The translations under genes and the position numbers were made by a program. Positions 35,294-46,758 of a stretch of 64,000 nucleotides of DNA are shown in pieces; the first letter of the stretch is position 1; each line of letters opens with the position of its first letter. The notes under the pieces were generated by a model. That model had not been told where the DNA came from. It ran no database searches and was given only the letters and a program-made list of their open reading frames with translations. Origin of the DNA: Lachnospiraceae bacterium. Its GTDB lineage: Bacteria; Bacillota; Clostridia; Lachnospirales; Lachnospiraceae. The stretch spans positions 124,001-188,000 of the forward strand of contig SVFD01000005.1 of assembly GCA_015057025.1 (NCBI GenBank), in the 5' to 3' direction.

Positions 35294-36406
35294 ATGGCAG
35301 GATTATCCTTAAAAAATGTATGTAAAGTATATCCTAACGGATTCGAAGCAGTTAAAGATTTCAACCTTGAAATCGCTGATCAGGAATTCATCATCTTCGT
35401 TGGACCTTCAGGATGTGGTAAGTCTACTACACTCCGTATGATCGCTGGTCTTGAAGATATCAGTTCAGGTGAATTAAGAATTGGTGAAAGACTTGTTAAT
35501 GAGGTAGAGCCTAAGGACAGAGATATCGCGATGGTATTCCAGAACTACGCTTTGTATCCTCATATGACAGTATATGAAAACATGGCTTTCGGTCTTAAGT
35601 TAAGAAAAGTACCGAAGGACGAAATCGATAAGATGGTTAAGGAAGCAGCTAAGATTCTTGACTTAACTCCGTTGTTAGATCGTAAGCCTAAGGCTTTATC
35701 AGGTGGTCAGAGACAGCGTGTTGCTATGGGTCGTGCAATCGTTCGTAACCCTAAGGTATTCCTTATGGACGAGCCTTTGTCAAACTTGGATGCTAAGTTG
35801 CGTGTACAGATGCGTATCGAAATCGCTAAGTTACATCAGAGATTAGGTACTACCATCATCTACGTAACACATGACCAGACAGAAGCTATGACACTTGGTA
35901 CAAGAATCGTAGTTATGAAGGACGGTGTTATCCAGCAGGTTGATACACCTCAGAACCTCTATGACAGACCTCAGAACTTGTTCGTAGCTGGTTTCATGGG
36001 ATCACCTCAGATGAACTTCCTTGATGCAATCGTAGAAGTACAGGGTGAAACAGCATACCTTAAGGTTGCTGGTCACGCTATTCCTCTTCCTCCCGCTAAG
36101 TCTAAGAAGTTAATCGAAGGCGGCTATGACGGAAGAAGCGTAACATTCGGTATCCGTCCTGAAGACGTATATGATAGCGAAATGTACGTAGAAACTTCAC
36201 CTATGAGCGTATTCGAATCTACCATTAAGGTATACGAATTACTTGGTGCAGAAGTTTACTTATACTTTGATCTTGAAATGTTCCCTATGACTGCAAGAGT
36301 TGATTCTAGAACAACTGCAAGACCCGGAGACGTTATCAAGTTTGCTATGGATGTTGAAAAGATTCACGTATTCGACAAAGAAACAGAGCAGGTTATCACA
36401 AACTAG
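35294..36406 (+). CDS. msmK: Carbohydrate ABC transporter ATPase (MsmK/UgpC type)
   Basis: Protein of 370 aa: a nucleotide-binding domain with Walker A (VGPSGCGKSTTLRMIAGLE), Q-loop (VFQNYALYPHMTVYENMAFG), signature (LSGGQRQRVAMGRAIVRNP), Walker B (VFLMDEPLSNLDAKLR) and H-loop (VTHDQTEAMTLG), then a C-terminal TOBE/OB regulatory domain. No permease or binding protein is adjacent. In this family one orphan ATPase often serves many sugar transporters. Codon choice is strongly biased (GGT, CGT, AAG, ATC), unlike its neighbours, which points to high expression. The ATG at 35294 follows CAGGAGG. Confidence 0.93.
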   Translation: MAGLSLKNVCKVYPNGFEAVKDFNLEIADQEFIIFVGPSGCGKSTTLRMIAGLEDISSGELRIGERLVNEVEPKDRDIAMVFQNYALYPHMTVYENMAFGLKLRKVPKDEIDKMVKEAAKILDLTPLLDRKPKALSGGQRQRVAMGRAIVRNPKVFLMDEPLSNLDAKLRVQMRIEIAKLHQRLGTTIIYVTHDQTEAMTLGTRIVVMKDGVIQQVDTPQNLYDRPQNLFVAGFMGSPQMNFLDAIVEVQGETAYLKVAGHAIPLPPAKSKKLIEGGYDGRSVTFGIRPEDVYDSEMYVETSPMSVFESTIKVYELLGAEVYLYFDLEMFPMTARVDSRTTARPGDVIKFAMDVEKIHVFDKETEQVITN

Positions 36407-36416
36407 TGATTATGAT

Positions 36417-36446
36417 AAAAGGATGTGCGAAAGCGCATCCTTTTTT
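36417..36446 (+). terminator. Terminator of the MsmK-like gene
   Basis: A 12-bp stem AAAAGGATGTGC/GCGCATCCTTTT with a GAAA loop, followed by further T. Confidence 0.93.
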
Positions 36447-36448
36447 AT

Positions 36449-36554
36449 TTCATAGGAATTTCCTATGAAACAAAACTTTATGCACAGCTCGCGGAAATGT
36501 ATTTAATTGCTTCGCAATACCGCTCGCGCGCAGAGAATGTGCTTTGCACATTCT
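36449..36554. repeat. Cluster of three short hairpins
   Basis: TTCATAGGA/TCCTATGAA (36449-36469), ATTGC/GCAAT (36506-36517, TTC loop) and AGAATGTGC/GCACATTCT (36534-36554). No gene. It resembles small palindromic intergenic repeats; a related TTGCTTCGCAA motif occurs near 53477. Confidence 0.6.
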
Positions 36555-36614
36555 TTGTTCTATACAAAAAATTATTTTTCTGCTATCATTATTTCAATAA
36601 AGGGGGTAAAAATA

Positions 36615-37088
36615 ATGGGATTTTTACTTGCTATTTTACCAATGGCACTAATGATTTTAATGGCGGTTACAATAACCAAGACCGTTTTATATCGAAAAAT
36701 GCCCAAGGAAATTGAGAATAATTGTTGGAAAGAAAGAAAAGAGCTTAAAGGCTTGTATATATGCGATGGAATCATTTTGTTTGTCTTATTGTTACTAATT
36801 ATACCAATAGGAAATATTGAGGAGCAAAGAATCAGTGGAGAAGTTGCCTGGCTTTGCTTAATTGCACACATGATTCTACCTTTTATTTCTGTGGCAGCTT
36901 TTATCATAGGTATAATAGGAAGTGTTATCGGCAGTGTCATGTATTGTAAAAAGGATAAGAAAATCCCGGAGAAGTGTGCAAAAATCAAAAGAATAAATTT
37001 ATGGTTTTACGTAATGACGGGCACTATGGCGGTGATTGCAATTGTGCAGTTTATTGTTTTGAAGGTACTTCTTTCTACCTTTCACTAA
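36615..37088 (+). CDS. Unknown four-helix membrane protein
   Basis: Protein of 157 aa with four hydrophobic segments (about residues 2-22, 48-66, 80-108, 128-150) and basic loops. No family recognised. The ATG at 36615 follows AAGGGGG; upstream codons of the open frame overlap the hairpin cluster and were left out. Confidence 0.65.
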   Translation: MGFLLAILPMALMILMAVTITKTVLYRKMPKEIENNCWKERKELKGLYICDGIILFVLLLLIIPIGNIEEQRISGEVAWLCLIAHMILPFISVAAFIIGIIGSVIGSVMYCKKDKKIPEKCAKIKRINLWFYVMTGTMAVIAIVQFIVLKVLLSTFH

Positions 37089-37146
37089 AACTCTTACCTC
37101 TATACTTTGAATTTCAAAATTTCACGATCTTTTTTATAAAAAGTTA

Positions 37147-37175
37147 TTGACAATCGAAAAAAACTTTTTTATTAT
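37147..37175 (+). promoter_or_regulatory. Promoter of the Leu T-box operon
   Basis: TTGACA (37147-37152), a 17-bp spacer and TATTAT (37170-37175). Confidence 0.75.
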
Positions 37176-37194
37176 GTTAAACAGTTAAATAAAA

Positions 37195-37465
37195 TAAATG
37201 CGATGAAGGAATTATGCGTCGTTTGGCAGTTTCAGAAAGTCGGCGGTTGATGCGAGCCGATACTTAAGGACGAAGGCAGTCTCACTCCGGAGCAGAATTC
37301 TCGAACAAGATTGATTCAGTAAAGAATTCCGGCAAGCACCGTTATCAGGGCTGCGAATATGATGGTATTCGTAATGAGCGACTGTATCTACAGTAATATG
37401 GGTGGTACCGCGGTAAAAGTTGATTTATCGTCCCTAGAATCTGAAAGGATTCTAGGGACTTTTTG
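37195..37465 (+). promoter_or_regulatory. T-box leader, apparent Leu (CUC) specifier
   Basis: Stem I is followed by the specifier loop with CTC at 37281-37283 (then ACTCCGGAG, the same spacing as in the other T-box here), the conserved box GGGTGGTACCGCGG (37400-37413, TGGT pairs with ACCA) and a perfect 12-bp terminator GTCCCTAGAATC/GATTCTAGGGAC (37430-37441, 37448-37459) plus T-run. Uncharged tRNA-Leu should promote read-through into the 2-isopropylmalate-synthase-like gene. Confidence 0.92.
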
Positions 37466-37507
37466 TTATGGCAATTCATTATTATATATATAAAGGAGAG
37501 AAAGAAA

Positions 37508-38932
37508 ATGAAAAAAATCAGTATTGCAGATGTAACAATCAGAGAAAGCTCAGAAAAAGCTGAATTTTCCATGAGCTTCAAAGAAAAAATGGAGGTCGCA
37601 AAGCAACTTGAGAAGAGAAATATTGATATTATCGAGATGCCCAATGTAGCCAAAGATAAAACAGATGCCCTACTGGTGAAATCTCTCGCACCTATGATAA
37701 AAGAAAGCATTTTATCCGTTGGAACAGGTATTTGTAAAGAAGAAGTAGATAAGGCATGGGAAGCAGTATCAAGTGCTGCAAAACCCCGAATCCGCATTTG
37801 TGCACCTACTTCAGCGGTTCAGATGGAATTCATCTGCGGAAAGAAGCCTGCTAAGGTTTTGGAAGCTGTAAAAGAAGTAGTAGCATACGCTAAGAGTAAA
37901 TGTGCAGACATCGAATTCTCAGCACAGGATGCTACCAGAAGTGAAATGCCTTTCCTTTGTCAGGTAATTGAAGCGGCAATTGAAAATGGAGCAACCACAA
38001 TTGATATCTGTGACACCGCAGGCGTAATGTTCCCTGAAGAATTTAAGAATTTTATCGAAGAAATCAAAGCAAATGTGCCGGCTATGGAGAATGTTGCAAT
38101 TTCTGTAACCTGCTCTGATGAGTTAAATGTGGCAAATGCCAATGTTTTTGCAGGTACTAAGGCTGGTATAAGCCAGATTAAAGCAAGTTTAATCGGAAAC
38201 GCAACTCCTTCTTTGGAAACAGTAGTACATACCATAACCATGAAAGGTGATGCGATGGAAGTAGAGTGTGGCGTATCTCAGGGTGAACTTGCAAGAGCTG
38301 TTCGTCAGATGACCTGGCTTGACAGCAATAAGAAGACAGGAAAGACACCTTTTGGTGAGACCACAGGAAATGATGCACATGAAGATGTTAACCTTACGGC
38401 ACAGGCTGATATTGCAGCTGTAATTAAGGCAGTTAAGAAGTTAGGTTATGAACTTTCAGATGATGATAATGCGAAGGTATTCAAGGAATTCAAACGCGTA
38501 TCAGCGAAGAAACCCGTTGGTGCTAAGGAATTGGAAGCAATCATTGCAACCGCAGCACTTCAGGTTCCTCCTACTTACCAGTTGGTAGACTATGTAATCA
38601 ACAGCGGTAACATTATCACTCCCACCGCGCAGGTTACTTTGGATAAAAAGGGTACTCCTATGAAAGGTTTAAGCTCAGGAGACGGCCCGATTGAAGCTGC
38701 GCTTCTTGCAATTGAAATGATTGTAGGCCATCATTACGATTTGGAAGATTTCCAGATTCAGTCTGTAACCGAAGGTAGTGAAGCAGTAGGTTCTGCCTTT
38801 GTTAAAATTCGTGTCGGCAATAAGGTTTATTCCGGCAACGGTATTTCCACCGATATCATCGGTGCAAGTATCCGTGCATATGTAAATGCATTAAATAAAA
38901 TTGTTCACGAAGAGCAGAATGCTAATCAGTAA
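37508..38932 (+). CDS. Divergent 2-isopropylmalate synthase-like protein
   Basis: Protein of 474 aa with the DRE-TIM barrel (residues 1-260), linker, and a C-terminal LeuA dimerisation/regulatory domain (about 360-470; GDGPIEAALLAIE, YSGNGISTDIIGASIRAYVNALN). Barrel motifs EFSAQDATRS and DICDTAGVMFPEEF are kept. The N-terminal RDGEQ is RESSE (R12, E13), and the metal-binding HxHND is replaced by T201-C-S-D-E, so both histidine ligands are gone. Normal IPMS activity is therefore doubtful. It is controlled by a Leu T-box and followed by a ligase fusion gene 40 bp downstream. The start at 37508 follows AAAGGAG. It may act on another substrate, without metal, or as a regulatory pseudo-enzyme. Confidence 0.85.
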   Translation: MKKISIADVTIRESSEKAEFSMSFKEKMEVAKQLEKRNIDIIEMPNVAKDKTDALLVKSLAPMIKESILSVGTGICKEEVDKAWEAVSSAAKPRIRICAPTSAVQMEFICGKKPAKVLEAVKEVVAYAKSKCADIEFSAQDATRSEMPFLCQVIEAAIENGATTIDICDTAGVMFPEEFKNFIEEIKANVPAMENVAISVTCSDELNVANANVFAGTKAGISQIKASLIGNATPSLETVVHTITMKGDAMEVECGVSQGELARAVRQMTWLDSNKKTGKTPFGETTGNDAHEDVNLTAQADIAAVIKAVKKLGYELSDDDNAKVFKEFKRVSAKKPVGAKELEAIIATAALQVPPTYQLVDYVINSGNIITPTAQVTLDKKGTPMKGLSSGDGPIEAALLAIEMIVGHHYDLEDFQIQSVTEGSEAVGSAFVKIRVGNKVYSGNGISTDIIGASIRAYVNALNKIVHEEQNANQ

Positions 38933-38972
38933 ATTAAAATATCCGAAAACGGATAGGAATAGGAGATAGATA

Positions 38973-41504
<2,532 letters not shown>

Positions 41505-41544
41505 AAGAAGGTTTTATCCGAATTAAAGTTTAAGAGATATAAAT

Positions 41545-41575
41545 AAAAACACCGCTGGTTTGGCGGTGTTTTTCG
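41545..41575. terminator. Terminator after the ligase fusion gene
   Basis: An 11-bp stem AAAAACACCGC/GCGGTGTTTTT (41545-41555, 41563-41573), active on both strands because A- and T-runs flank it. It also ends the small gene on the minus strand. Confidence 0.9.
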
Positions 41576-41576
41576 T

Positions 41577-41762
41577 TTATTCAATTGTAATATCTTCTAC
41601 GGAAATATCCAGAGAAGCAAGCTTGGCAAGTGTTACCTTAATTTGATAATCAAGCTCAGCATTTTCATAATTTCCGTTTGCTTTTTTAATCTTTTGCAAA
41701 TCCGTGTACTTATCTATTGTGATAATAACAAGTTCTTTGTCGCTCATAGAATTATTGTTCAT
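41577..41762 (-). CDS. Small unknown protein
   Basis: Protein of 61 aa, soluble, acidic, with a mixed strand/helix pattern (ELVIITIDKYTDLQKIKK). The minus-strand ribosome site GAGGGACAG lies before the ATG and a terminator follows its stop. No family recognised. Confidence 0.55.
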   Translation of the reverse strand: MNNNSMSDKELVIITIDKYTDLQKIKKANGNYENAELDYQIKVTLAKLASLDISVEDITIE

Positions 41763-41929
41763 CTTTCTGTCCCTCTAAGGCAAGGATAACAGTGAATAAG
41801 CAAATATGTCTATGTGCATTTTATACAAAAATAGGTTGCTTAAGATTCGGTTATCAAAGTATGTTTTTAATATTATAATTGACCAAACAAGCCTCTTATA
41901 CGTGTTATAGGTGAAAGGAGGTAGAGAGT

Positions 41930-42421
41930 ATGAAAGAAACATTGGCGCGGCCGGCCGATGATTTGGAACAGGTAATGGACACCTACGGTAATATGCTTTT
42001 TCGTTTGTGTCTGGTGATGCTTGGAAACAGTGCCGACGCAGAAGATGCCCTGCAGGAGACGATGATTAAATATTACCGCAAGGCCCCTGCTTTTACCGAT
42101 GAAGAGCACAGGAAGGCGTGGCTTCTTACGGTGGCAGGAAATCAATGTAAGGATATGATTCGTTTCAGGACAAAGCGCCCTTTGGCAGAAAATACGGATA
42201 TTTACGAATGTAAAAGTAGTGAAGGAGAAAACAGCGGAATTTTAGATGCCCTTATGAAATTGCCCGAGAAATTCAGACTGGTGTTGATTTTGCATTATGT
42301 GGAAGAATATCCCGTAAAGGACATTGCTAAAATGATAGGTAAAACCCCGTCCGCCGTAAAAATGCGGCTTAAGAAAGGACGAAAGTTATTAGAGGAAGTA
42401 TATCGAAAGGAGTATATGTAG
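41930..42421 (+). CDS. ECF-type RNA polymerase sigma factor (second)
   Basis: Protein of 163 aa. Region 2: GNSADAEDALQETMIKYYRKAP. Region 4: LPEKFRLVLILHYVEEYPVKDIA, then KTPSAVKMRLKKGRKLLEEV. It is more compact than the copy at 9.4 kb and not a recent duplicate of it. Ribosome site AAAGGAGG. One base separates its stop from the downstream membrane gene, the likely anti-sigma factor. Confidence 0.9.
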   Translation: MKETLARPADDLEQVMDTYGNMLFRLCLVMLGNSADAEDALQETMIKYYRKAPAFTDEEHRKAWLLTVAGNQCKDMIRFRTKRPLAENTDIYECKSSEGENSGILDALMKLPEKFRLVLILHYVEEYPVKDIAKMIGKTPSAVKMRLKKGRKLLEEVYRKEYM

Positions 42422-42422
42422 G

Positions 42423-43085
42423 ATGGAAAGAAAACTTTTAAAAGAAGAGATAAATGATATAACAATGCCCGGTAAAATGCGGGAGAGAATATTAAAAAAC
42501 TGTAGAAACGCAAAATTGGAAGAAAAGGAGAATGTTTTTATGGATAAAAATATAACAGTAAGTGCAGAAAAGAAAGACGCAAAAAATAATGTTGGCAGAA
42601 GGTGGACCCGTTTTGCTACGGTTGCGGCAGCAGTTACCTTATGTTTAGGGCTTGGAGGTATTACAGCCATGGCTGCAAGCGGTAAGATGGAGGGATTCTT
42701 TGCGGATGTAACCCGTTGGGACGGAGCAGTTATCGGCGAAACTTACGAACAGGCCACAGAAGAGATTGAAGTTAGTGCTACGGTAAGCGGCGACAGTATT
42801 ATTGTGGATGCGGTTTTGTTAAAAGCAGGGGAAGCGCCTTATGCATTCTTGGAGAATATAAGCGTGCAAACATATAGTATTGTAAATGAAGAAGGCGAAA
42901 CAGTGGCAGAAGGAACTTCTAATGAAAAGGCCGGCATTACAGACGGCAAGATAAGTTTAAAGCTACCATTGGACGAACTTGAAGGAGGCAACTATACACT
43001 TATCATTACCGAATTTATCGGCAGCGCCAAAGCTGAGCAGGACTTACCGATTAAGGGTTATTGGGTGTGCGAATTTGAACTGTAA
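42423..43085 (+). CDS. DUF4179-like membrane protein, probable anti-sigma factor
   Basis: Protein of 220 aa: a charged cytoplasmic N-terminus (residues 1-58), one helix (FATVAAAVTLCLGLGGITAMAA, about 62-82), then a beta-rich extracellular domain (VSATVSGDSIIVDAVLLKAG). The organisation equals the pair at 9.4-11 kb but the outer domain is much shorter. Coupled to the sigma gene, which suggests anti-sigma function. Confidence 0.7.
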   Translation: MERKLLKEEINDITMPGKMRERILKNCRNAKLEEKENVFMDKNITVSAEKKDAKNNVGRRWTRFATVAAAVTLCLGLGGITAMAASGKMEGFFADVTRWDGAVIGETYEQATEEIEVSATVSGDSIIVDAVLLKAGEAPYAFLENISVQTYSIVNEEGETVAEGTSNEKAGITDGKISLKLPLDELEGGNYTLIITEFIGSAKAEQDLPIKGYWVCEFEL

Positions 43086-43155
43086 TTACAGCAATAGAAA
43101 ATAAGGTCCAAAACTGTAAGCGCAGGTGAGATTTTATAATAAACAAGCAAACATT

Positions 43156-43212
43156 AAAAAGACTGTAGCATTAAGCCCTTAAAAAAAGCTAAAATGCCAC
43201 AGTCTTTTTTAT
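43156..43212. terminator. Bidirectional terminator between convergent genes
   Basis: AAAAAGACTGT (43156-43166) pairs with ACAGTCTTTTT (43199-43209), extended by GCATT/AATGC across one mismatch, with runs of A and T on both sides. Confidence 0.8.
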
Positions 43213-43232
43213 ATATAAATCAAACAGAATGC

Positions 43233-43826
43233 TTATTCGGTGGGCACCTCAACGGATGCCATTGTTTCCTCAACGGATACAATTTCCGGACCTGCCGCAA
43301 AAGCTTCCGTATTATCGGCAACCTCCATGGGGTCCTCGTATTCCTTGGGTTCTTCGTCTTCCCAAAGAGATTCGTGTTCTTTCTGTTCTTCCAGTCGTTT
43401 TCTCATCCTACCAATATTTTTAGCGGCCTGATACAGTTCATCATCAAATTCCATAAGCCGGCGTTCGTCGGAAGGGGGAACAATGTCGCCTTTCATAATA
43501 CGACGGGCAACTTCCATAATCTTACCCATATCTTCCATACCTTCACCCATTGCTTCGCCCTGTTGCTTGGCAACCTCCAAATTAGCAATGGCGGTATGCT
43601 GCTCCATCAACTTTTCCATATAATCTTTGTACTGGGAATTTTTTTCGTCCAGTTTGTTGATGGTTAATTCCAAAGTGGCGGCTTCTTCGCCCCAAAGGGA
43701 CTGGCCGTTGGGATCCTTTTTAATTTGCTCCTCCAACTTCTGTTTCTTTTCAGTCAACAGATGAATCTGTTCTTGGTAGGATTTAATTTGTACATTATAG
43801 GCGGCCCGTGCCTGTTCAATTTTCAT
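43233..43826 (-). CDS. Unknown coiled-coil protein
   Basis: Protein of 197 aa, soluble. Residues 1-80 are rich in Gln, Lys and Glu with heptad character (IKSYQEQIHLLTEKKQKLEE), a probable coiled coil. The region around 85-130 is Met/Gly-rich (GEAMGEGMEDMGKIMEVARR), and the C-terminal 50 residues are acidic and disordered. The ribosome site AAAGAGG precedes the ATG. No domain recognised. Confidence 0.7.
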   Translation of the reverse strand: MKIEQARAAYNVQIKSYQEQIHLLTEKKQKLEEQIKKDPNGQSLWGEEAATLELTINKLDEKNSQYKDYMEKLMEQHTAIANLEVAKQQGEAMGEGMEDMGKIMEVARRIMKGDIVPPSDERRLMEFDDELYQAAKNIGRMRKRLEEQKEHESLWEDEEPKEYEDPMEVADNTEAFAAGPEIVSVEETMASVEVPTE

Positions 43827-44158
43827 ATATGCCTCTTTTCTGAGCGATTTATCGCTCTAGCCTCATTTCCGAAGCAGGAGGGGAGGAATATACCATAAAG
43901 GTCCGTATATGTCCCGATGAAAAAATACAGCCACCTGTAAAAGAAAACAAGTGGCACGAAAAATAAAACATATAAAAAATTTATCCTGCTTCCGTGCGAT
44001 AAAATAAACTTCCTTGTTACGATATATATCGGATAAAAACAGTTGTTTGTAAACCCCTGAATGTATTATTATATAAAAAGAATAAAAGGTGTTGTTTATT
44101 TAATGATTTCACCATGCAATATAACTTATTCTATAAGAATAAATTAAGGAAACTTAAA
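43827..44158. other. 332-bp intergenic region between divergent genes
   Basis: No gene seen. It holds a small hairpin GAGCGA/TCGCTC just upstream of the minus-strand gene, a pair GAAGCAGGA (43871-43879) / TCCTGCTTC (43984-43992), and AT-rich stretches that probably carry the two divergent promoters. No firm promoter could be assigned. Confidence 0.5.
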
Positions 44159-44953
44159 ATGATTTACGAACTTCACTATGACAATACAAATACATACGTG
44201 ATTTCCGGCACTGATGGTATATTAATGTTTGATACCGGCTGGGCAGGTACTTTTATGAAGATGTGTAAGGCGTTAGGTGAGCAAGGAATGAAATTGTCAG
44301 ATATTAAATATCTGTTGATTTCCCATTTCCATCCGGACCACATGGGAATTGCGGGTGAGTTGGCCAAGCAGGGTATAACGGTTGTAGTCATGGAAAATCA
44401 GGTTGGACAGATTCATGCGGCAGATTACATATTTGAAAGAGATAAAAGATTCGCTTTTACACCCATAGAAGATGATAAAATCAAGGTGGTTACTTTTGAA
44501 GGAAGCAGACAGTTTCTGCAACAGCTTGGAATAGAAGGATGTATCATTCCAACCCCGGGACACAGTGACGATAGTATTTCGTTGTTACTTGATAGCGGAG
44601 ATGTTTTTGTGGGAGATTTATATCCTTTGTATGAACTGGAGGTTCACGAAGAACCCGATGTGCAGGAGAGTTGGAAGAGAATACTTGGTACAAGGCCTGA
44701 GAGAATATTTTACGGGCATGCAAAGACGGCGGTATTGGAAGGACCGGCTGATAATGTACAAAAGAACGCTGAGCTTCATGACATCGTTAAGAAGATTATG
44801 CGCCTTATTGACAGGGGTGTAAGCATTGATAAAATTGCGTCTAAGCTTAAGTTGGACAAAGATTTTGTAAGAGACGTCTGCAGAATGTATCTGACACATA
44901 AAAATGTGGGAGTGCAGGGGATTTTAGACAGAATAGAGATTAAGGGAAAGTAG
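44159..44953 (+). CDS. Metallo-beta-lactamase-fold hydrolase
   Basis: Protein of 264 aa. The MBL core has the metal motif SHFHPDHMG (HxHxDH), a further His in PTPGHSDDS, Asp in VFVGDLYPL and His in FYGHAKTAV. The C-terminal 60 residues form a helical, winged-helix-like tail (IDKIASKLKLDKDFVRDVCR). The start at 44159 is chosen for AAGGAA spacing. It is 2 bp from the radical SAM gene and co-transcribed with it. Substrate unknown. Confidence 0.85.
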   Translation: MIYELHYDNTNTYVISGTDGILMFDTGWAGTFMKMCKALGEQGMKLSDIKYLLISHFHPDHMGIAGELAKQGITVVVMENQVGQIHAADYIFERDKRFAFTPIEDDKIKVVTFEGSRQFLQQLGIEGCIIPTPGHSDDSISLLLDSGDVFVGDLYPLYELEVHEEPDVQESWKRILGTRPERIFYGHAKTAVLEGPADNVQKNAELHDIVKKIMRLIDRGVSIDKIASKLKLDKDFVRDVCRMYLTHKNVGVQGILDRIEIKGK

Positions 44954-44955
44954 CT

Positions 44956-46758
44956 ATGAAAATTTTACTCATCGGCATCAATGCCAAATATATACATTCC
45001 AATCCGGCAATTTACAGTCTGAAAGCTTGCACCGGAGAATATAAAAAAAATATTGAAATTGCAGAATATACCATCAATCAGCGCCTGGAGGATATCCGCA
45101 AAGATATTTACCTTAGAAAGCCGAATGTATTGGCATTCTCATGCTATATATGGAATTTTAGTCTGATAGCAAAGCTTTTGCCGGACTTGGCAAAACTTTT
45201 GCCGGAGGTGCCTGTTTGGTTGGGCGGACCGGAGGTAAGTTATCGTGCCGAAGCAGTTTTGAAGGAGTTTCCGGGAGTAACCGGCATTATGGTGGGAGAA
45301 GGCGAATATACTTTTAATAAGGTGGCGGAGTTTTATCATAATTTAATAGACAGCCCAAATTTTCAAAATGTCAAGGGAGTAGATGTTAATGGAATTATGA
45401 GCATTGATGCGGGATTGCAAGCAATTCCCGGTATCGTTACCCGTGAATGCAACACCGGTGTGCCTAAGGTACTTGATTTGGCAGACATTCCTTTTTGGTA
45501 TGTGGAAGGCGACCTTTTAAAAGAGGAATTTAAAAATCGAATTGTTTATTATGAAACTTCCCGGGGCTGTCCGTTCCGCTGTTCGTATTGCCTGTCCTCC
45601 ATCGATAAAAGCGTCCGCTTCCGTCCTATGGACATGATTAAAAAAGAGCTGGATTTCTTCTTAGAAAATAAAGTACCTCAGGTTAAATTTATTGACCGTA
45701 CTTTTAATTGTAAGCACAGTCATGCCATGGAGATTTGGCGGTACATTTATGAACATGACAATGGCATTACCAACTTCCATTTTGAAATAGCTGCTGACAT
45801 TATAAAAGAAGATGAATTAGAACTTTTATCCAAGTTAAGACCGGGACAGGTTCAGTTGGAAATCGGCGTCCAGACAACCAATCCTCGTACTTTGGAAGAA
45901 ATCCGCCGAACCACGGATATGAATAAGTTAAGAGAAAATGTCACAAGACTGCGAAGTTTTCACAATATTCATTTACACTTGGATTTAATTGTGGGACTTC
46001 CCTTTGAGAATAAGGAGTCTTTTATCCACTCTTTTAACGATGTATATTCCATGAAACCGGATGATTTACAGTTGGGATTTCTAAAGGTGTTATCCGGCTC
46101 ATACATTGGTGAAAAGACCGGAGATTATGGTATTGTTTACGAGAGCAATCCGCCGTATGAGGTATTATCTACCAATTGGATTTCTTATGAAGATGTGATA
46201 GGATTGAAGCGTGTGGAAGAGATGCTGGAGATTTATCATAATAGCGGTCAGTTTGTAAATACAATTGCTTTTTTGGAAAAGCAGTTCGAGACACCATTTG
46301 CCCTATATGAGGCTTTGGCAGGCTTTTATGAGCGAAAAGGCTTGTTTGTGCAGGCTCCGTCACGAAGCTATCGCTATGAAGCATTATTGGAATTTTCCGT
46401 TGAAGCGGATGGTGAACATGTGGAAATTTACCGGGAATTGCTAACTTATGATTTATATTTGAGAGAGAAGTTAAAAAGCCGTCCTGCTTTTCTTTCTGAC
46501 CGCAAGTTACAGGAGGAATTGGTTTGGAACTTCTATAAAAAAGAAGAGGAAGAACCTGTCCTTTTAAAAGATTACGCAGAATATACAGCTAAACAAGCTA
46601 TGCATTTAACGCATCTTGAATATTTCCGATATCCGGTTTGGAATATGGATAGCTGGGACGGAAAAGTTTGCGATGACTATATCGGAGCGGTATTCTTTGA
46701 TTATAAGAAACGCAACCCGATTACGACAGATGCGGACATTATCAGACTTTATCTATAA
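44956..46758 (+). CDS. B12-binding radical SAM protein (DUF4080 type)
   Basis: Protein of 600 aa: an N-terminal cobalamin-binding-like domain (residues 1-150, ending WLGGPEVSYRAEAVL and GIMVGEGEYTF), then a radical SAM domain with the iron-sulfur cysteines in RGCPFRCSYCLSS, the conserved FIDRTFNCKHSHAMEIW and LEIGVQTTNPRTLEEIRR, and the C-terminal DUF4080 region. The family is widespread in clostridia; its reaction is unknown. It is coupled to the hydrolase gene. Confidence 0.9.
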   Translation: MKILLIGINAKYIHSNPAIYSLKACTGEYKKNIEIAEYTINQRLEDIRKDIYLRKPNVLAFSCYIWNFSLIAKLLPDLAKLLPEVPVWLGGPEVSYRAEAVLKEFPGVTGIMVGEGEYTFNKVAEFYHNLIDSPNFQNVKGVDVNGIMSIDAGLQAIPGIVTRECNTGVPKVLDLADIPFWYVEGDLLKEEFKNRIVYYETSRGCPFRCSYCLSSIDKSVRFRPMDMIKKELDFFLENKVPQVKFIDRTFNCKHSHAMEIWRYIYEHDNGITNFHFEIAADIIKEDELELLSKLRPGQVQLEIGVQTTNPRTLEEIRRTTDMNKLRENVTRLRSFHNIHLHLDLIVGLPFENKESFIHSFNDVYSMKPDDLQLGFLKVLSGSYIGEKTGDYGIVYESNPPYEVLSTNWISYEDVIGLKRVEEMLEIYHNSGQFVNTIAFLEKQFETPFALYEALAGFYERKGLFVQAPSRSYRYEALLEFSVEADGEHVEIYRELLTYDLYLREKLKSRPAFLSDRKLQEELVWNFYKKEEEEPVLLKDYAEYTAKQAMHLTHLEYFRYPVWNMDSWDGKVCDDYIGAVFFDYKKRNPITTDADIIRLYL

